The notes under the pieces were generated by a model. That model was not told the origin of the DNA, did not search any database, and saw only the letters and a list, made by a program, of their open reading frames with translations. DNA of 64,000 bases from an uncultured Clostridia bacterium (GTDB lineage: Bacteria; Bacillota; Clostridia; TANB77; CAG-508): the NCBI GenBank assembly GCA_934133175.1, contig CAKPAX010000002.1, forward strand, positions 32,709-96,708. Direction: 5' to 3'. Positions 48,518 to 57,923 of this stretch are shown here, piece after piece. Numbering within the stretch: position 1 is the first letter of the stretch; the number at the start of each line of letters is the position of its first letter. The position numbers were made by a program, and so were the translations under genes.

Positions 48518-49711
48518 TTATTTTTGGATTAACCTTAAAGTTTCCTTTGCAATCATTAACTCCTCATTTGTTGGAACAACATATACACTAATTTTAGACT
48601 CATTAGAAGAAATCTTTACCTCTTCTCCTCTAATCTTATTTTTCTCTTCATCTAATTTAACACCAAAAACTCCAAGTTGATCACAAATTGCCTTTCTAGA
48701 AATAGGTCCCTTTTCTCCAACTCCAGCTGTAAAAGTAATTATATCTGTGCCACCCATTGCAACCATACACTTTGCAATATATGAAGCAACAGAATAATGA
48801 AATACATCTAATGCAAGTTGAGCATGATATCCACCAGCTAATGCCTCTGTTTCAATATCTCTAAAATCAACTGATACACTAGATATTCCATAAACACCAG
48901 ACTCTTTGTTTAATATTTCTTCAATTTCATCAGCTGATAAATTTTCTTTTTTCATAAGATATGTAAGAATTGATGGATCCAAATCCCCTGATCTAGTTCC
49001 CATAACAATTCCACTTAATGGTGTAAGCCCCATACTTGTTTCTACTGACTTTCCATTTTGAATAGCACAAACACTTGCACCTTGCCCTAAATGACAATTT
49101 ATTATTTTTAAATCTTTTATATCTTTATTCTCTAATTCTGCAACTCTATTTGCAACATATTCATGTGAAGTACCATGAAATCCATATTTTCTTAGTCCAT
49201 ATTTTTCATAATACTCATATGGAATAGGATAAATATATCTCTCTTTAGGAATAGATTGATGGAAAGCTGTATCAAATACTGCTACCATTGGCATATTAGG
49301 TACAATCTTTTTACAAGCCTCTATTCCTAATATACACGATGGATTATGTATTGGAGCTAAACCATTACAACCTTTTATTTCATTTATTACTTCATCTGTT
49401 ATTAATACAGAACTATTAAATTTTTCTCCTCCATGTACAACTCTATGTCCTATTGCTGACAACTCATCCAAGCTTTTTAAAACTCCATAATGGTCATTTG
49501 TTAATCTATTCAAAACAAATGCTATTGCTTTTTCGTGATTTTTAGCAGGATGTTCAAATTTATGTTTTTCTCCATTTACCTTATGTGTTAAAAAAGCATT
49601 TGGTTGACCTATTCTTTCAAAATATCCTTTTGCTAAAACCTTTTCTGTTTCCATATCAATTACTTGATATTTTAAAGATGAACTCCCTGAATTTAATACT
49701 AAAATCTTCAT
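48518..49711 (-). CDS. ackA: Acetate kinase, copy 2
   Basis: The 397-residue protein begins MKILVLNSGSSSLKYQVID and repeats all motifs of the adjacent copy, with HRVVHGGEKFNSS, DTAFHQSIPKERYIYPIPYE and FTAGVGEKGPISRK. By eye the two agree over well over half their residues. It lies between pta and the other ackA, 25 bases from pta, in one operon. It could differ in substrate (propionate or butyrate phosphate) or serve as a dosage copy; the sequence does not decide. Confidence 0.95.
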   Translation of the reverse strand: MKILVLNSGSSSLKYQVIDMETEKVLAKGYFERIGQPNAFLTHKVNGEKHKFEHPAKNHEKAIAFVLNRLTNDHYGVLKSLDELSAIGHRVVHGGEKFNSSVLITDEVINEIKGCNGLAPIHNPSCILGIEACKKIVPNMPMVAVFDTAFHQSIPKERYIYPIPYEYYEKYGLRKYGFHGTSHEYVANRVAELENKDIKDLKIINCHLGQGASVCAIQNGKSVETSMGLTPLSGIVMGTRSGDLDPSILTYLMKKENLSADEIEEILNKESGVYGISSVSVDFRDIETEALAGGYHAQLALDVFHYSVASYIAKCMVAMGGTDIITFTAGVGEKGPISRKAICDQLGVFGVKLDEEKNKIRGEEVKISSNESKISVYVVPTNEELMIAKETLRLIQK

Positions 49712-49736
49712 TAAATTCCTCCTTTAACATACAATA

Positions 49737-50738
49737 TTATTTTTGTGCTTGAACAGCAGTTATAGCAATTACACCAACTATATCTTCACTACTACATCCT
49801 CTTGACAAATCATTTACAGGTCTTGCTATACCTTGGCAAAGAGGACCATATGCCTCTGCCTTTGCTAATCTCTGTACTAATTTATATCCAATATTTCCAG
49901 CACCTAAATCTGGAAATATTAAAGTATTAGCTTTTCCTTCAACTGGACTTCCTGGTGCTTTCATTTTTGCAATTTCTGGAACTATTGCAGCATCTAATTG
50001 TAATTCTCCATCAATTATTAAATTTGGATCTTTTTGTTTTACTAATTCTGTTGCATTTATCATTTTTTCTGTATCTTCTGATTTTGCACTTCCATATGTA
50101 GAATATGAAAGCATTGCAATTTTTGCATCTTTTCCTATTAATTGTTTAAAACTTTTACTTGAAGATATTGCAATTTCTGATAAAGCTTCACTATCTGGTT
50201 TTTCATTTAATCCACTATCAGCAAATATAAATACTCCATTTTCTCCATACTCACAATTAGGAACAACCATTACAAAAAATGCTGATACAATTTTTGTTCC
50301 TTCTGCTGTTTTTAATATTTGCAATGCAGGTCTTAAAGTATCTGCTGTTGAATGTGCAGCACCTGATACTAAACCATCTGCTCCTTCTGAATTCAATTTT
50401 ACCATAAGCATTCCATAATATACTGGATCTAACACTAATTTTTTAGCCTTTTCTATTGTCATTCCTTTTCTTTGTCTTAATTCATATAAACAATTTACAA
50501 ATTCTTCATATTTATCAGAATCAAAAGGATCTTCTATTTTAGCTTTTGATATGTCCAAGTTATTTTCTTCTGCTTTTTTTAATATTTCTTTTTTATTTCC
50601 TACTAAAATAATATTAGCAAAACCTTCCTTTAAAACTGTAGCAGTTGCTTTTAGTACTCTTACATCTGTTGCTTCTGGCAATACTATTGTTTTAATATCT
50701 GATTTTGCTCTTTGTTTTATTTCATCTATAAAAGCCAT
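49737..50738 (-). CDS. pta: Phosphate acetyltransferase
   Basis: The 333-residue Pta is the short single-domain form: IDEIKQRAKSDIKTIVLPEA at the start, GLVSGAAHSTADTLRPALQI, then VEGKANTLIFPDLGAGNIGYK and LVQRLAKAEAYGPLCQGI. It exchanges acetyl-CoA and acetyl-phosphate and heads the pta-ackA-ackA operon that makes ATP from acetyl-CoA with acetate as product. AAGGAGGAAGTTAA precedes the ATG. Confidence 0.96.
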   Translation of the reverse strand: MAFIDEIKQRAKSDIKTIVLPEATDVRVLKATATVLKEGFANIILVGNKKEILKKAEENNLDISKAKIEDPFDSDKYEEFVNCLYELRQRKGMTIEKAKKLVLDPVYYGMLMVKLNSEGADGLVSGAAHSTADTLRPALQILKTAEGTKIVSAFFVMVVPNCEYGENGVFIFADSGLNEKPDSEALSEIAISSSKSFKQLIGKDAKIAMLSYSTYGSAKSEDTEKMINATELVKQKDPNLIIDGELQLDAAIVPEIAKMKAPGSPVEGKANTLIFPDLGAGNIGYKLVQRLAKAEAYGPLCQGIARPVNDLSRGCSSEDIVGVIAITAVQAQK

Positions 50739-50782
50739 TTAACTTCCTCCTTAAAAATATGTTTATATTATATAAATAAAAA

Positions 50783-50806
50783 GCAAAAAGCACAAGGCTT
50801 TTTGCA
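50783..50806 (-). terminator. Second hairpin downstream of the small T7SS genes
   Basis: GCAAAAAGC and GCTTTTTGC arms pair perfectly; TTTTTATTTAT follows on the minus strand. It backs up the stronger one at 50862-50903. Confidence 0.65.
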
Positions 50807-50861
50807 AATTTCTGTACAAAGGATTTATATTATATAAAAATCTCAAAAAACTTTCCTAATA

Positions 50862-50903
50862 AAATAAATAAAGTGGTATGTTTTTATACCACTTTATTTA
50901 TTT
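50862..50903 (-). terminator. Terminator of the WXG100 operon
   Basis: AAATAAATAAAGTGGTAT and ATACCACTTTATTTATTT form an 18-base perfect stem directly after the stop at 50906. Confidence 0.85.
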
Positions 50904-50905
50904 TA

Positions 50906-51331
50906 TTACATTGATAATTTTGATATTTTTGCTGCAGCTTCTGCAAATTGATCTATTGCTTTACGTGCTTTTTCAGCCGCATTTTCTTCAGCTTTTGTTG
51001 TTTCTTTTATATAAGTATCTATACTTGTATTAAAAGATGCCATAAATTTAGTTAATTGTGTTGCTGCTTGATTTGTTAATTTAGCCAAATCATTAAATCT
51101 ATAACTTAATTGTGAAGAATCACCTGCTGTTTTTGTTACTTCTGATAATTTAGTAGAATCTTCATAAGCTTTTTTTAATGATGTTACTAAATGTGTTGTT
51201 ATAGCAGTATCTACAGATTTTTTCCAAGTACTAATTTGTTTAGATGATAAATTTGTAGTTTTCGCTACTGTTGCTTTTTTTATTGGTGCAAGCTTTGCTG
51301 TTGTAGCTTTAGTTGTTTTTGATGTTGCCAT
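50906..51331 (-). CDS. Putative type VII secretion substrate or partner, helical, Ala/Thr/Lys-rich
   Basis: The 141-residue protein has a basic low-complexity start (ATSKTTKATTAKLAPIKKAT), then a helical region (about 30-141) with ISTWKKSVD and a helix-turn-helix hairpin pattern like Esx proteins. A classic WXG turn is not obvious. It follows the WXG100 gene by 26 bases, in one operon divergent from essC, which makes a secreted partner or chaperone likely. A nucleoid-like role for the Lys/Ala-rich tail is possible. No signal peptide. Confidence 0.6.
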   Translation of the reverse strand: MATSKTTKATTAKLAPIKKATVAKTTNLSSKQISTWKKSVDTAITTHLVTSLKKAYEDSTKLSEVTKTAGDSSQLSYRFNDLAKLTNQAATQLTKFMASFNTSIDTYIKETTKAEENAAEKARKAIDQFAEAAAKISKLSM

Positions 51332-51357
51332 TTCAATTCCTCCCTTTATATTTTATA

Positions 51358-51637
51358 TTATTTTTTTGATGCATTATATGATGTTGTATAGAATGCATTT
51401 GCATCAACTATTAATTTTTTTAAATCACTTTGTACTGTACCTAAAATATCTATAATTTCTGAAATATTTTGTGAAGCTTTTTTTCCTTTTGCATAATTTG
51501 TTCTAAAAGTATTTCCTGTTCCGTTTATTAATAGCTGTTGAAGCATCTTGTAAATATTTTGTCCATCCATTTATTTGGACCTTTAAATCACCAAGATATT
51601 TTTTATATTCTTGTAAATTTTGATCTGATAAAGCCAT
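51358..51637 (-). CDS. WXG100-family protein (EsxA-like), with +1 frameshift
   Basis: The first frame starts at ATG 51637 after AGGGAGGTAGAATTATT. It reads MALSDQNLQEYKKYLGDLKV and then the WXG-type turn in INGWTKYLQDASTAINK, and meets CGG as codon 39. Skipping the C gives GTGNTFRTNYAKGKKASQNI and a second helix ending SYNASKK at 51358. The rejoined product is about 92 residues, the size of WXG100 helical hairpins exported by EssC systems. A consensus promoter lies upstream. Starting instead at the ATG inside the second frame (51570) would lose the WXG helix. Confidence 0.8.
51521..51523 (-). other. In-frame CGG at +1 frameshift point (WXG100 gene)
   Basis: The minus-strand reading is ATT AAT AAA CGG AAC AGG. 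Skipping the C gives AAA GGA ACA GGA AAT ACT, restoring an open frame to the family-like second helix. Without the skip the frame leaves the family. Confidence 0.75.
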
Positions 51638-51689
51638 AATAATTCTACCTCCCTTTTAATTTATTAGTATTTTTATACTATTTACTGCC

Positions 51690-51718
51690 ATTATACACAT
51701 CCACAAAAATGTTGTCAA
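51690..51718 (-). promoter_or_regulatory. Promoter of the WXG100 operon
   Basis: On the minus strand TTGACA (51718-51713), 17 bases, then TATAAT (51695-51690): a perfect consensus, so expression is probably high. Confidence 0.85.
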
Positions 51719-51767
51719 CAATTTTAAAAAAATAATGTAAAATAATGTAATTATATGTAATTTATTC

Positions 51768-51795
51768 TTGACTTTACTTGCTTGTTTGATATAAT
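51768..51795 (+). promoter_or_regulatory. essC promoter
   Basis: TTGACT (51768-51773), 16 bases, TATAAT (51790-51795), about 40 bases before the start codon. It is divergent from the WXG100 promoter 50 bases away. Confidence 0.8.
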
Positions 51796-51837
51796 TTATT
51801 TAACATTTTTTAATATGTAAATATGTGGAGGAAAAAA

Positions 51838-54800
51838 ATGCGAATCACAATAATTGGAAAAAATTATTTTTTTAAAGATACTTTGCCTAAGAAATTTGTT
51901 GAAAATTACTGGGTAATAGATAAAAATCAAGAAAACGGAAAAAAACTTTTAAATCTTATAGGAACTAATGAAAATTGGGAATTAATAAGTAATAATTGTT
52001 CTAAAATTATCAATCCAGAATGCCTAGTTATTACTTCTGATAATTTAAGTATAAATAATTCAAATAATAAATTTATTAATCATACTATTTTAGAAGAAAA
52101 TAATATGTATGCTATAACCCTTGGAAATTCAGAAGATGTTTATATTTTGTATTGTTCACCCGATTATGAAAAAAACTTTACTCATTTAGATATTATTGAA
52201 GATACAGAATTTACAATTGGTTCTAGTAATAATAATAGCATTATATACAACAATCCACTTGTATCAGATACACATGCAAAAATTTTAAAATTTAATGGTA
52301 AATGGATTATAGAAAATTATGATTCTAAATATGGAACTTTTGTTAATGACTTCCCTGTACATAATAATACTAAAAATATATTTAATGGTGATATTATTTT
52401 TATTATGGGGCTAGAAATTGTTATGTTAAAAGATAGTATATATATAAACAATCCTAATAATAATGTTACATTAAATAGCAATATTTTTAAAATGAGTTCA
52501 ACTAAAAATTTAGAATTAAAAAATAAAACAAACGACCTTTATATAGATGATAATAAATATATTGATTATTACTCAAGATCACCAAGAATTATTCCTCCTA
52601 TAAGAACAGAACATATCACAATAGATCAACCACCTGAATTAACAGATTCACAAAAAAGACCTATGCTTTTAGCATTAGGATCTTCCTTAGCAATGGGATT
52701 ATTAATGCTTACATCTCTTACATCTACAATTCAAGGAATTTCAAGTGGTACAGCATCATTTGGAGAAATTTTTTTAGGAATTTTTACCACAGTTGCAATG
52801 CTTTTAGCTATGGTCGTTATTCCTATCTGGGAAATAAAATGGGATGAAAACTCTAAAAAGAAATATGAACAAAAAAGACAAAAAAGATACAAACAATATC
52901 TTTCTAAGAAAAATGCTAATATAAATAAAATTAAAAATAAGCAAAGAGAAATTTTATATCAAAATTATTTATCCGACACTGAATGTGCAAAAATAATTAT
53001 TGAAAATAGCCCTAGATTATGGGAAAGAAAAATTGTTGATGATGATTTTCTTTCTATTAGATTAGGAATTGGAAAATTCCCTTCTCAAATAGACATTACC
53101 TATCCTCAAGAAAAATTTGCTATGGAAGATGATAACTTGATAGATTCTTTAAACACTATTATAAATAATGCTAAATTTATAGATGATTCACCAGTTATAC
53201 TTTCTTTAGTAAAAAACAATGTATCTACAATTATATCTAAAGATGATGATTTTTCTTGGAGATTTATGCGAAATATAATTATGCAATTAATTACATTTCA
53301 TAGTTATGAAGATTTAAAATTAGTATTTTTATTGAATCCTAACACTTCTAAAGAATGGCAATACGTAAAATTACTACCACATGTTTGGGATAATTCAAAA
53401 CAGATAAGATTCTTTGCTGATAATTATGACGACATAAATGAAATCTCAAGATATTTATTAGAAGAATTAAAAGATAGAGATGAAGATGAATCACTTGATG
53501 ATTCTAAATTTTCATCACCATATTATTTAATAATCACAAATGATTGCAAAAAGGTAGAAAATTTAAGCTTTACAAAAGAATTATTTAAAAGAAAAAACCT
53601 CGGGTTTAGTTTACTATGTATAACTGATTATGTATATAATTCTCCAAGTGTTTGTAAAACATTCTTTAATATTGAAAATAGATCAACTGGTATTTTATAT
53701 GAAGATGGTATAGATAATTCTAAGGAAACAGAAGTTAATTTAGAACCTTTAAGCGCTATCTTTTTTGAAAAAATTTCTGAAAAATTGGCAAATATTCCTA
53801 TTAAAATAAATGTTAAAGATGCAAGTTCACTCGTAAGTAATTATTCTTTTTTAGAGATGTTTAATGTTGGAAAAATAGAACAATTAAATATTCTTGAAAG
53901 ATGGAAAAAAAATGATTCAACTTTATCTTTAAAAGCTCCTATTGGAATTGACAGTAATGGAATGATAATAAACCTAGATGCTCACGAAAAATTCCATGGA
54001 CCTCATGGACTAATTGCTGGTTCTACCGGTTCGGGAAAAAGTGAATTTATAATTTCTTATATATTGTCTTTAGCCATTAATTACCACCCAGATGACGTAA
54101 CCTTTCTATTAATAGATTACAAAGGCGGTGGATTAGCAGGTGCTTTTCAAAAAAATAATATAAAACTCCCTCATCTAGTTGGTACCATTACAAATATAGA
54201 TAAATCTGGTCTCCAAAGATCTTTAACATCAATCCAAAGTGAATTAAGGAGAAGACAAGTTATATTCAATGAAGCTAGAAATATGACAGATGAAGGTACT
54301 ATTGATATTTATAAATACCAAAAATTATATCATGATGGAATTGTTAAAGAACCAATTTCTCATTTGTTTATAATTTGTGATGAATTTGCTGAATTAAAAC
54401 AACAACAACCTAACTTTATGGATGAATTAATGAGTGTATCAAGAATTGGTAGAAGTTTAGGAGTTCACTTAATTTTAGCAACTCAAAAACCTTCTGGAAT
54501 TGTTAATGATCAAATTCGTAGTAATAGTAAATTTGCAATATGTTTAAAAGTTCAAGATACTAGTGATAGCTCAGATGTAATACTAAGACCAGATGCTGCA
54601 TACTTAAAAAATCCTGGCTCATTCTATTTAAAAGTTGGTCAAAATGAATACTTTGTATTAGGACAATCAGGATGGTCAGGTGCACCATACATCCCATCTG
54701 ACATCCCTACAAAAAGACTTGATAGTTCAATAGAATTTATTTCTAATACTGGTATGCCAATAAAAAAGATTGATGATACAAAAAAACAAACTTCTAATAG

Positions 54801-56424
54801 TCAAGGTGAACAACTTACTACATTATTAAAATATATTTGTAATATAGCAGAAAATGAAAACATTCAAACAAAGAATTTATGGTTAGATGATATACCTCAA
54901 GACATATATGTAAGTGATTTAAGAAAAAAATACAACATTCACCCATCACCTTATTCTGTAGATGCTATCATTGGTGAATATGATGACCCATCAAATCAAA
55001 ACCAAGGCTTAGTAGAACTAAACTTTGCTGAAAATGATAATACTATAATTTATGGTAATGCAGAAAGTGGAAAAGAAACTCTATTAAGTACAATGATATA
55101 TGACTTAATGACTACATATTCAACAAAACAAGTTCAAATGTATATATTAGATTTCGGAACAGAAGCATTAAAAATATATAAAAAAAGCCCTCATGTAGGA
55201 GATGTTCTTTTCATGGGAGAAGATGCTAAACTAGATACATTCTTTGATATGATTCAAGCATTTATAAAAGAAAGAAAAAATATCTTATCAGACTATAATG
55301 GTGATTTTAACTTATACCTTTCAAAAGGAAACCAAATGCCTGTAATTGTTATAATAATTAATAATTATGAAGCATTTAATGAAAATTATGAAGATAAATA
55401 TGATGACTTAATATTATCTTTATCTAGAGAAGGTCCTAAATGTGGTATGTTATTTGTTGTAACAGCAAGTTCAACAAGTGCTATGCGATATAGGCTTACT
55501 CAAAACTTTAACAAAAAAATAGGATTACAAATAAATGATGAAAATGATTATTATAGTATGTTTGATAATGTACAATCAAAAAGGCCTTCTCATATGTTTG
55601 GAAGAGGTCTAGTTCCAATAGATAATGATTTATTAGAATTTCAAACAGCTAAAATATGCCCACATACAGAATATAATGAACACATTATAGAAACAATTAA
55701 TAAATTAGATAAAGAATTCACTTTCAAAGCAATGCCTGTTCCAACATTACCTAACAAAATTGAAATTGAAGATCTTAAACCATATTTAACTGATATATAT
55801 AAAGTTCCACTTGGTTTAATAAAGAAAAATTTAAATGTATTTACATATAATTTTTCTAAATATCTTATAACTTTAATTTCTTCAAAATCTTTAGAAAATG
55901 CAATGGAATTCTGTTATTATCTTTTTGAAGAATTAAAAGAAATTGAAAATGTTAAAGTTTCTATTTTAGATTCTAGAAAATCTAAAAATAATTTAAAAAA
56001 AGATTATAATAGTTTTATAAAGGAAATCAAGAGTGATACAAAAAACGGTTTAGATGGCTTTGCAGTATATGGTATTATAGGTCTAGAAGATTTTGTAGAA
56101 GCTGATTTAATTAGCGAATCTGATTTTTCTAACTTACTAGAAAAATGTAATAAAGCAGAAAATCAATTCTTTGTTATTGTTGATAGCCCTGATTTACTTG
56201 AAAATCACACATATGATGAATGGTACACAAATTATATTAACAATTCTACAGGTATTTGGATTGGAAATGGTATTGATAATCAAACTTTAATTACTACTAA
56301 TTTTTCCATAGATGAAACTTTAGAAAATAATTGTGGAAATAGTTTTGGTTATGTTGTAGAAAATGGAATTACAACTTTAATTAAATTTCTTGGTATTGAA
56401 GAGGATGGTGATAATAATGAATAA
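51838..56424 (+). CDS. essC: Type VII secretion ATPase EssC
   Basis: The start is ATG 51838 with GGAGG 7 bases upstream; an ATG at 51823 lies before that site. The protein has about 1528 residues. An FHA domain (about 115-200; FTIGSSNNNSIIYNNPLVSD) leads to two membrane helices (about 275-332). The first FtsK/SpoIIIE ATPase has GLIAGSTGSGKSEF (about 728) and LFIICDEFAEL (about 846). The second has a weaker P-loop IIYGNAESGKETLLS (about 1070) with NN in place of the Walker B acids. A third, degenerate domain follows. It drives WXG-protein export at the membrane. Confidence 0.95.
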   Translation: MRITIIGKNYFFKDTLPKKFVENYWVIDKNQENGKKLLNLIGTNENWELISNNCSKIINPECLVITSDNLSINNSNNKFINHTILEENNMYAITLGNSEDVYILYCSPDYEKNFTHLDIIEDTEFTIGSSNNNSIIYNNPLVSDTHAKILKFNGKWIIENYDSKYGTFVNDFPVHNNTKNIFNGDIIFIMGLEIVMLKDSIYINNPNNNVTLNSNIFKMSSTKNLELKNKTNDLYIDDNKYIDYYSRSPRIIPPIRTEHITIDQPPELTDSQKRPMLLALGSSLAMGLLMLTSLTSTIQGISSGTASFGEIFLGIFTTVAMLLAMVVIPIWEIKWDENSKKKYEQKRQKRYKQYLSKKNANINKIKNKQREILYQNYLSDTECAKIIIENSPRLWERKIVDDDFLSIRLGIGKFPSQIDITYPQEKFAMEDDNLIDSLNTIINNAKFIDDSPVILSLVKNNVSTIISKDDDFSWRFMRNIIMQLITFHSYEDLKLVFLLNPNTSKEWQYVKLLPHVWDNSKQIRFFADNYDDINEISRYLLEELKDRDEDESLDDSKFSSPYYLIITNDCKKVENLSFTKELFKRKNLGFSLLCITDYVYNSPSVCKTFFNIENRSTGILYEDGIDNSKETEVNLEPLSAIFFEKISEKLANIPIKINVKDASSLVSNYSFLEMFNVGKIEQLNILERWKKNDSTLSLKAPIGIDSNGMIINLDAHEKFHGPHGLIAGSTGSGKSEFIISYILSLAINYHPDDVTFLLIDYKGGGLAGAFQKNNIKLPHLVGTITNIDKSGLQRSLTSIQSELRRRQVIFNEARNMTDEGTIDIYKYQKLYHDGIVKEPISHLFIICDEFAELKQQQPNFMDELMSVSRIGRSLGVHLILATQKPSGIVNDQIRSNSKFAICLKVQDTSDSSDVILRPDAAYLKNPGSFYLKVGQNEYFVLGQSGWSGAPYIPSDIPTKRLDSSIEFISNTGMPIKKIDDTKKQTSNSQGEQLTTLLKYICNIAENENIQTKNLWLDDIPQDIYVSDLRKKYNIHPSPYSVDAIIGEYDDPSNQNQGLVELNFAENDNTIIYGNAESGKETLLSTMIYDLMTTYSTKQVQMYILDFGTEALKIYKKSPHVGDVLFMGEDAKLDTFFDMIQAFIKERKNILSDYNGDFNLYLSKGNQMPVIVIIINNYEAFNENYEDKYDDLILSLSREGPKCGMLFVVTASSTSAMRYRLTQNFNKKIGLQINDENDYYSMFDNVQSKRPSHMFGRGLVPIDNDLLEFQTAKICPHTEYNEHIIETINKLDKEFTFKAMPVPTLPNKIEIEDLKPYLTDIYKVPLGLIKKNLNVFTYNFSKYLITLISSKSLENAMEFCYYLFEELKEIENVKVSILDSRKSKNNLKKDYNSFIKEIKSDTKNGLDGFAVYGIIGLEDFVEADLISESDFSNLLEKCNKAENQFFVIVDSPDLLENHTYDEWYTNYINNSTGIWIGNGIDNQTLITTNFSIDETLENNCGNSFGYVVENGITTLIKFLGIEEDGDNNE

Positions 56425-56671
56425 TAAACTATTAGTAAGATTATTCTTACCAGCAATTGATAAACAATATGATATATGGCTTCCTATAAACAAAACAATT
56501 TATAATATTATAATTTTATTATTAAAAGGTATTAACGAAATGAATGATGACATCTACCATCCTGATAAGTTGCCTATTTTATATAATAAAACTACTGGAA
56601 AACCTTATGATATAAATTCTTTTGTTAATGATACAGATATAAAAAATGGTACAGAACTCATATTATTATAA
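56417..56671 (+). CDS. YukD/EsaB-like ubiquitin-fold protein
   Basis: The ATG at 56417 overlaps the essC stop by 8 bases and is preceded by GAAGAGGATG within essC. The 84-residue product reads MNNKLLVRLFLPAIDKQYDI, then NDTDIKNGTELILL at the end, the beta-grasp pattern of YukD/EsaB proteins in T7SS loci. These act as cytoplasmic regulators or accessories. The overlap indicates tight translational coupling with essC. Confidence 0.8.
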   Translation: MNNKLLVRLFLPAIDKQYDIWLPINKTIYNIIILLLKGINEMNDDIYHPDKLPILYNKTTGKPYDINSFVNDTDIKNGTELILL

Positions 56672-56680
56672 TACAAAAAA

Positions 56681-56710
56681 GAAAATGGATAATGCATCTT
56701 ATTCATTTTC
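56681..56710. terminator. Bidirectional terminator (T7SS / PepSY gene)
   Basis: GAAAATGGATAA and TTATTCATTTTC pair with one mismatch; T runs follow in both directions. Confidence 0.8.
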
Positions 56711-56734
56711 TTTTTCTATTTCATCTTTTATATA

Positions 56735-57922
56735 TCATTTTTTTATAACATTATATGGATCATCAATTAAATTTTTTAATTGCATTTTGGCACCATAAAA
56801 TCTAGCACCACCAATTATTTCTCCAGTAGTTGCATCTACGTAATAAACAAATCTTTCAGGAAAATCTTTATCATACTTATAATAATCATAATAAAGAGTT
56901 ACTTCCCAAACTTTTCTTACACGATTATCCACTTTATAAAATACAGCATCTTCTTTTAATTTATGTGTTCCATTCTCTTCTATAATAAAATTAATTGTTC
57001 CTTTTTCATATTCCTCTATATTCTTTTCTCTATATACAACTTCTGTATTCATTTTATCAATTCCAAGCTCAGCATCTGTAGATGCTATATTATGTCTTGT
57101 TTCTATTTGTTTATCTTTTTCTACTGCGATTTTAATAGCTTCTTCTTTAGAAATCTTTTGATCATTATTTTCATATTTATAATTTTCAAAATTCAAACTA
57201 TACAAACCATTTATTTTTGGAATCCATCCAATGCTTATTTTCTCACAGTTATTTAACAAATCACCATATTTCTTGTAAAAGTCAGCATACCAAATATAAG
57301 CATCTTCATCTTTTTCAGAATTTCTCTTTAATGATACTAATTCATATTCATCATCATTATTATTAGGATTATATTTTGCTAACAATTCTTTTGCAGTCTT
57401 TCTGGCTTCTTCTCTAGTTATACCATAATTATAAGGAATCTTGTAATTACATGATGGAATATTTAGACTCTCAATTTTGCCTTTACTATTGATACTCATA
57501 ACTCCACTTTCAAACTTTATACTCCATTCAATTTCATCTTTATAAGCATTTTTTGTTAAAACTAATCTGTTTATTTCTTTTTCTAATCCTATCTTTCTAA
57601 AATATTCAGTTGCTTTACTTTTTGCTTCCTCTTCACTAATTGTATTTTCCTTTTCCTGCTCAGTTATTTCATAAGAAAATTTATAAGTTTCTGGTTGTTT
57701 CCATATATTTTCATAAGTTTTAGCTACTGCAAATGCAACACCAGACCCTAATAATAAACCTGTTGCAACTATAATTGATTTCTTTATTGCTTTAGCTTTC
57801 ATTATCCATTTCCTACTTCCTTTTGATTTTGGAGAAAAATTCTTTATAGCATTAGTAAAAGAATTAGGAACTACTTGTTCATTATTTTTAAAACCATGTA
57901 AAAATTCATCCAAATTTTTCAT
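56735..57922 (-). CDS. PepSY-domain anti-sigma-like membrane protein
   Basis: The 395-residue protein has a short cytoplasmic start (MKNLDEFLHGFKNNEQVVPN), one membrane helix (about 50-68, SIIVATGLLLGSGVAFAVA) and a long outer part. The outer part contains PepSY-like repeats: ISEEEAKSKATEYFRKIGLE, then ITREEARKTAKELLAKY and ISKEEAIKIAVEKD, ending with VYYVDATTGEIIGG. It lies 1 base from the upstream ECF sigma gene. A cytoplasmic N-terminus plus one helix plus a sensor region fits an anti-sigma or signal-relay role, inferred from context. Confidence 0.72.
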   Translation of the reverse strand: MKNLDEFLHGFKNNEQVVPNSFTNAIKNFSPKSKGSRKWIMKAKAIKKSIIVATGLLLGSGVAFAVAKTYENIWKQPETYKFSYEITEQEKENTISEEEAKSKATEYFRKIGLEKEINRLVLTKNAYKDEIEWSIKFESGVMSINSKGKIESLNIPSCNYKIPYNYGITREEARKTAKELLAKYNPNNNDDEYELVSLKRNSEKDEDAYIWYADFYKKYGDLLNNCEKISIGWIPKINGLYSLNFENYKYENNDQKISKEEAIKIAVEKDKQIETRHNIASTDAELGIDKMNTEVVYREKNIEEYEKGTINFIIEENGTHKLKEDAVFYKVDNRVRKVWEVTLYYDYYKYDKDFPERFVYYVDATTGEIIGGARFYGAKMQLKNLIDDPYNVIKK

Positions 57923-57923
57923 T

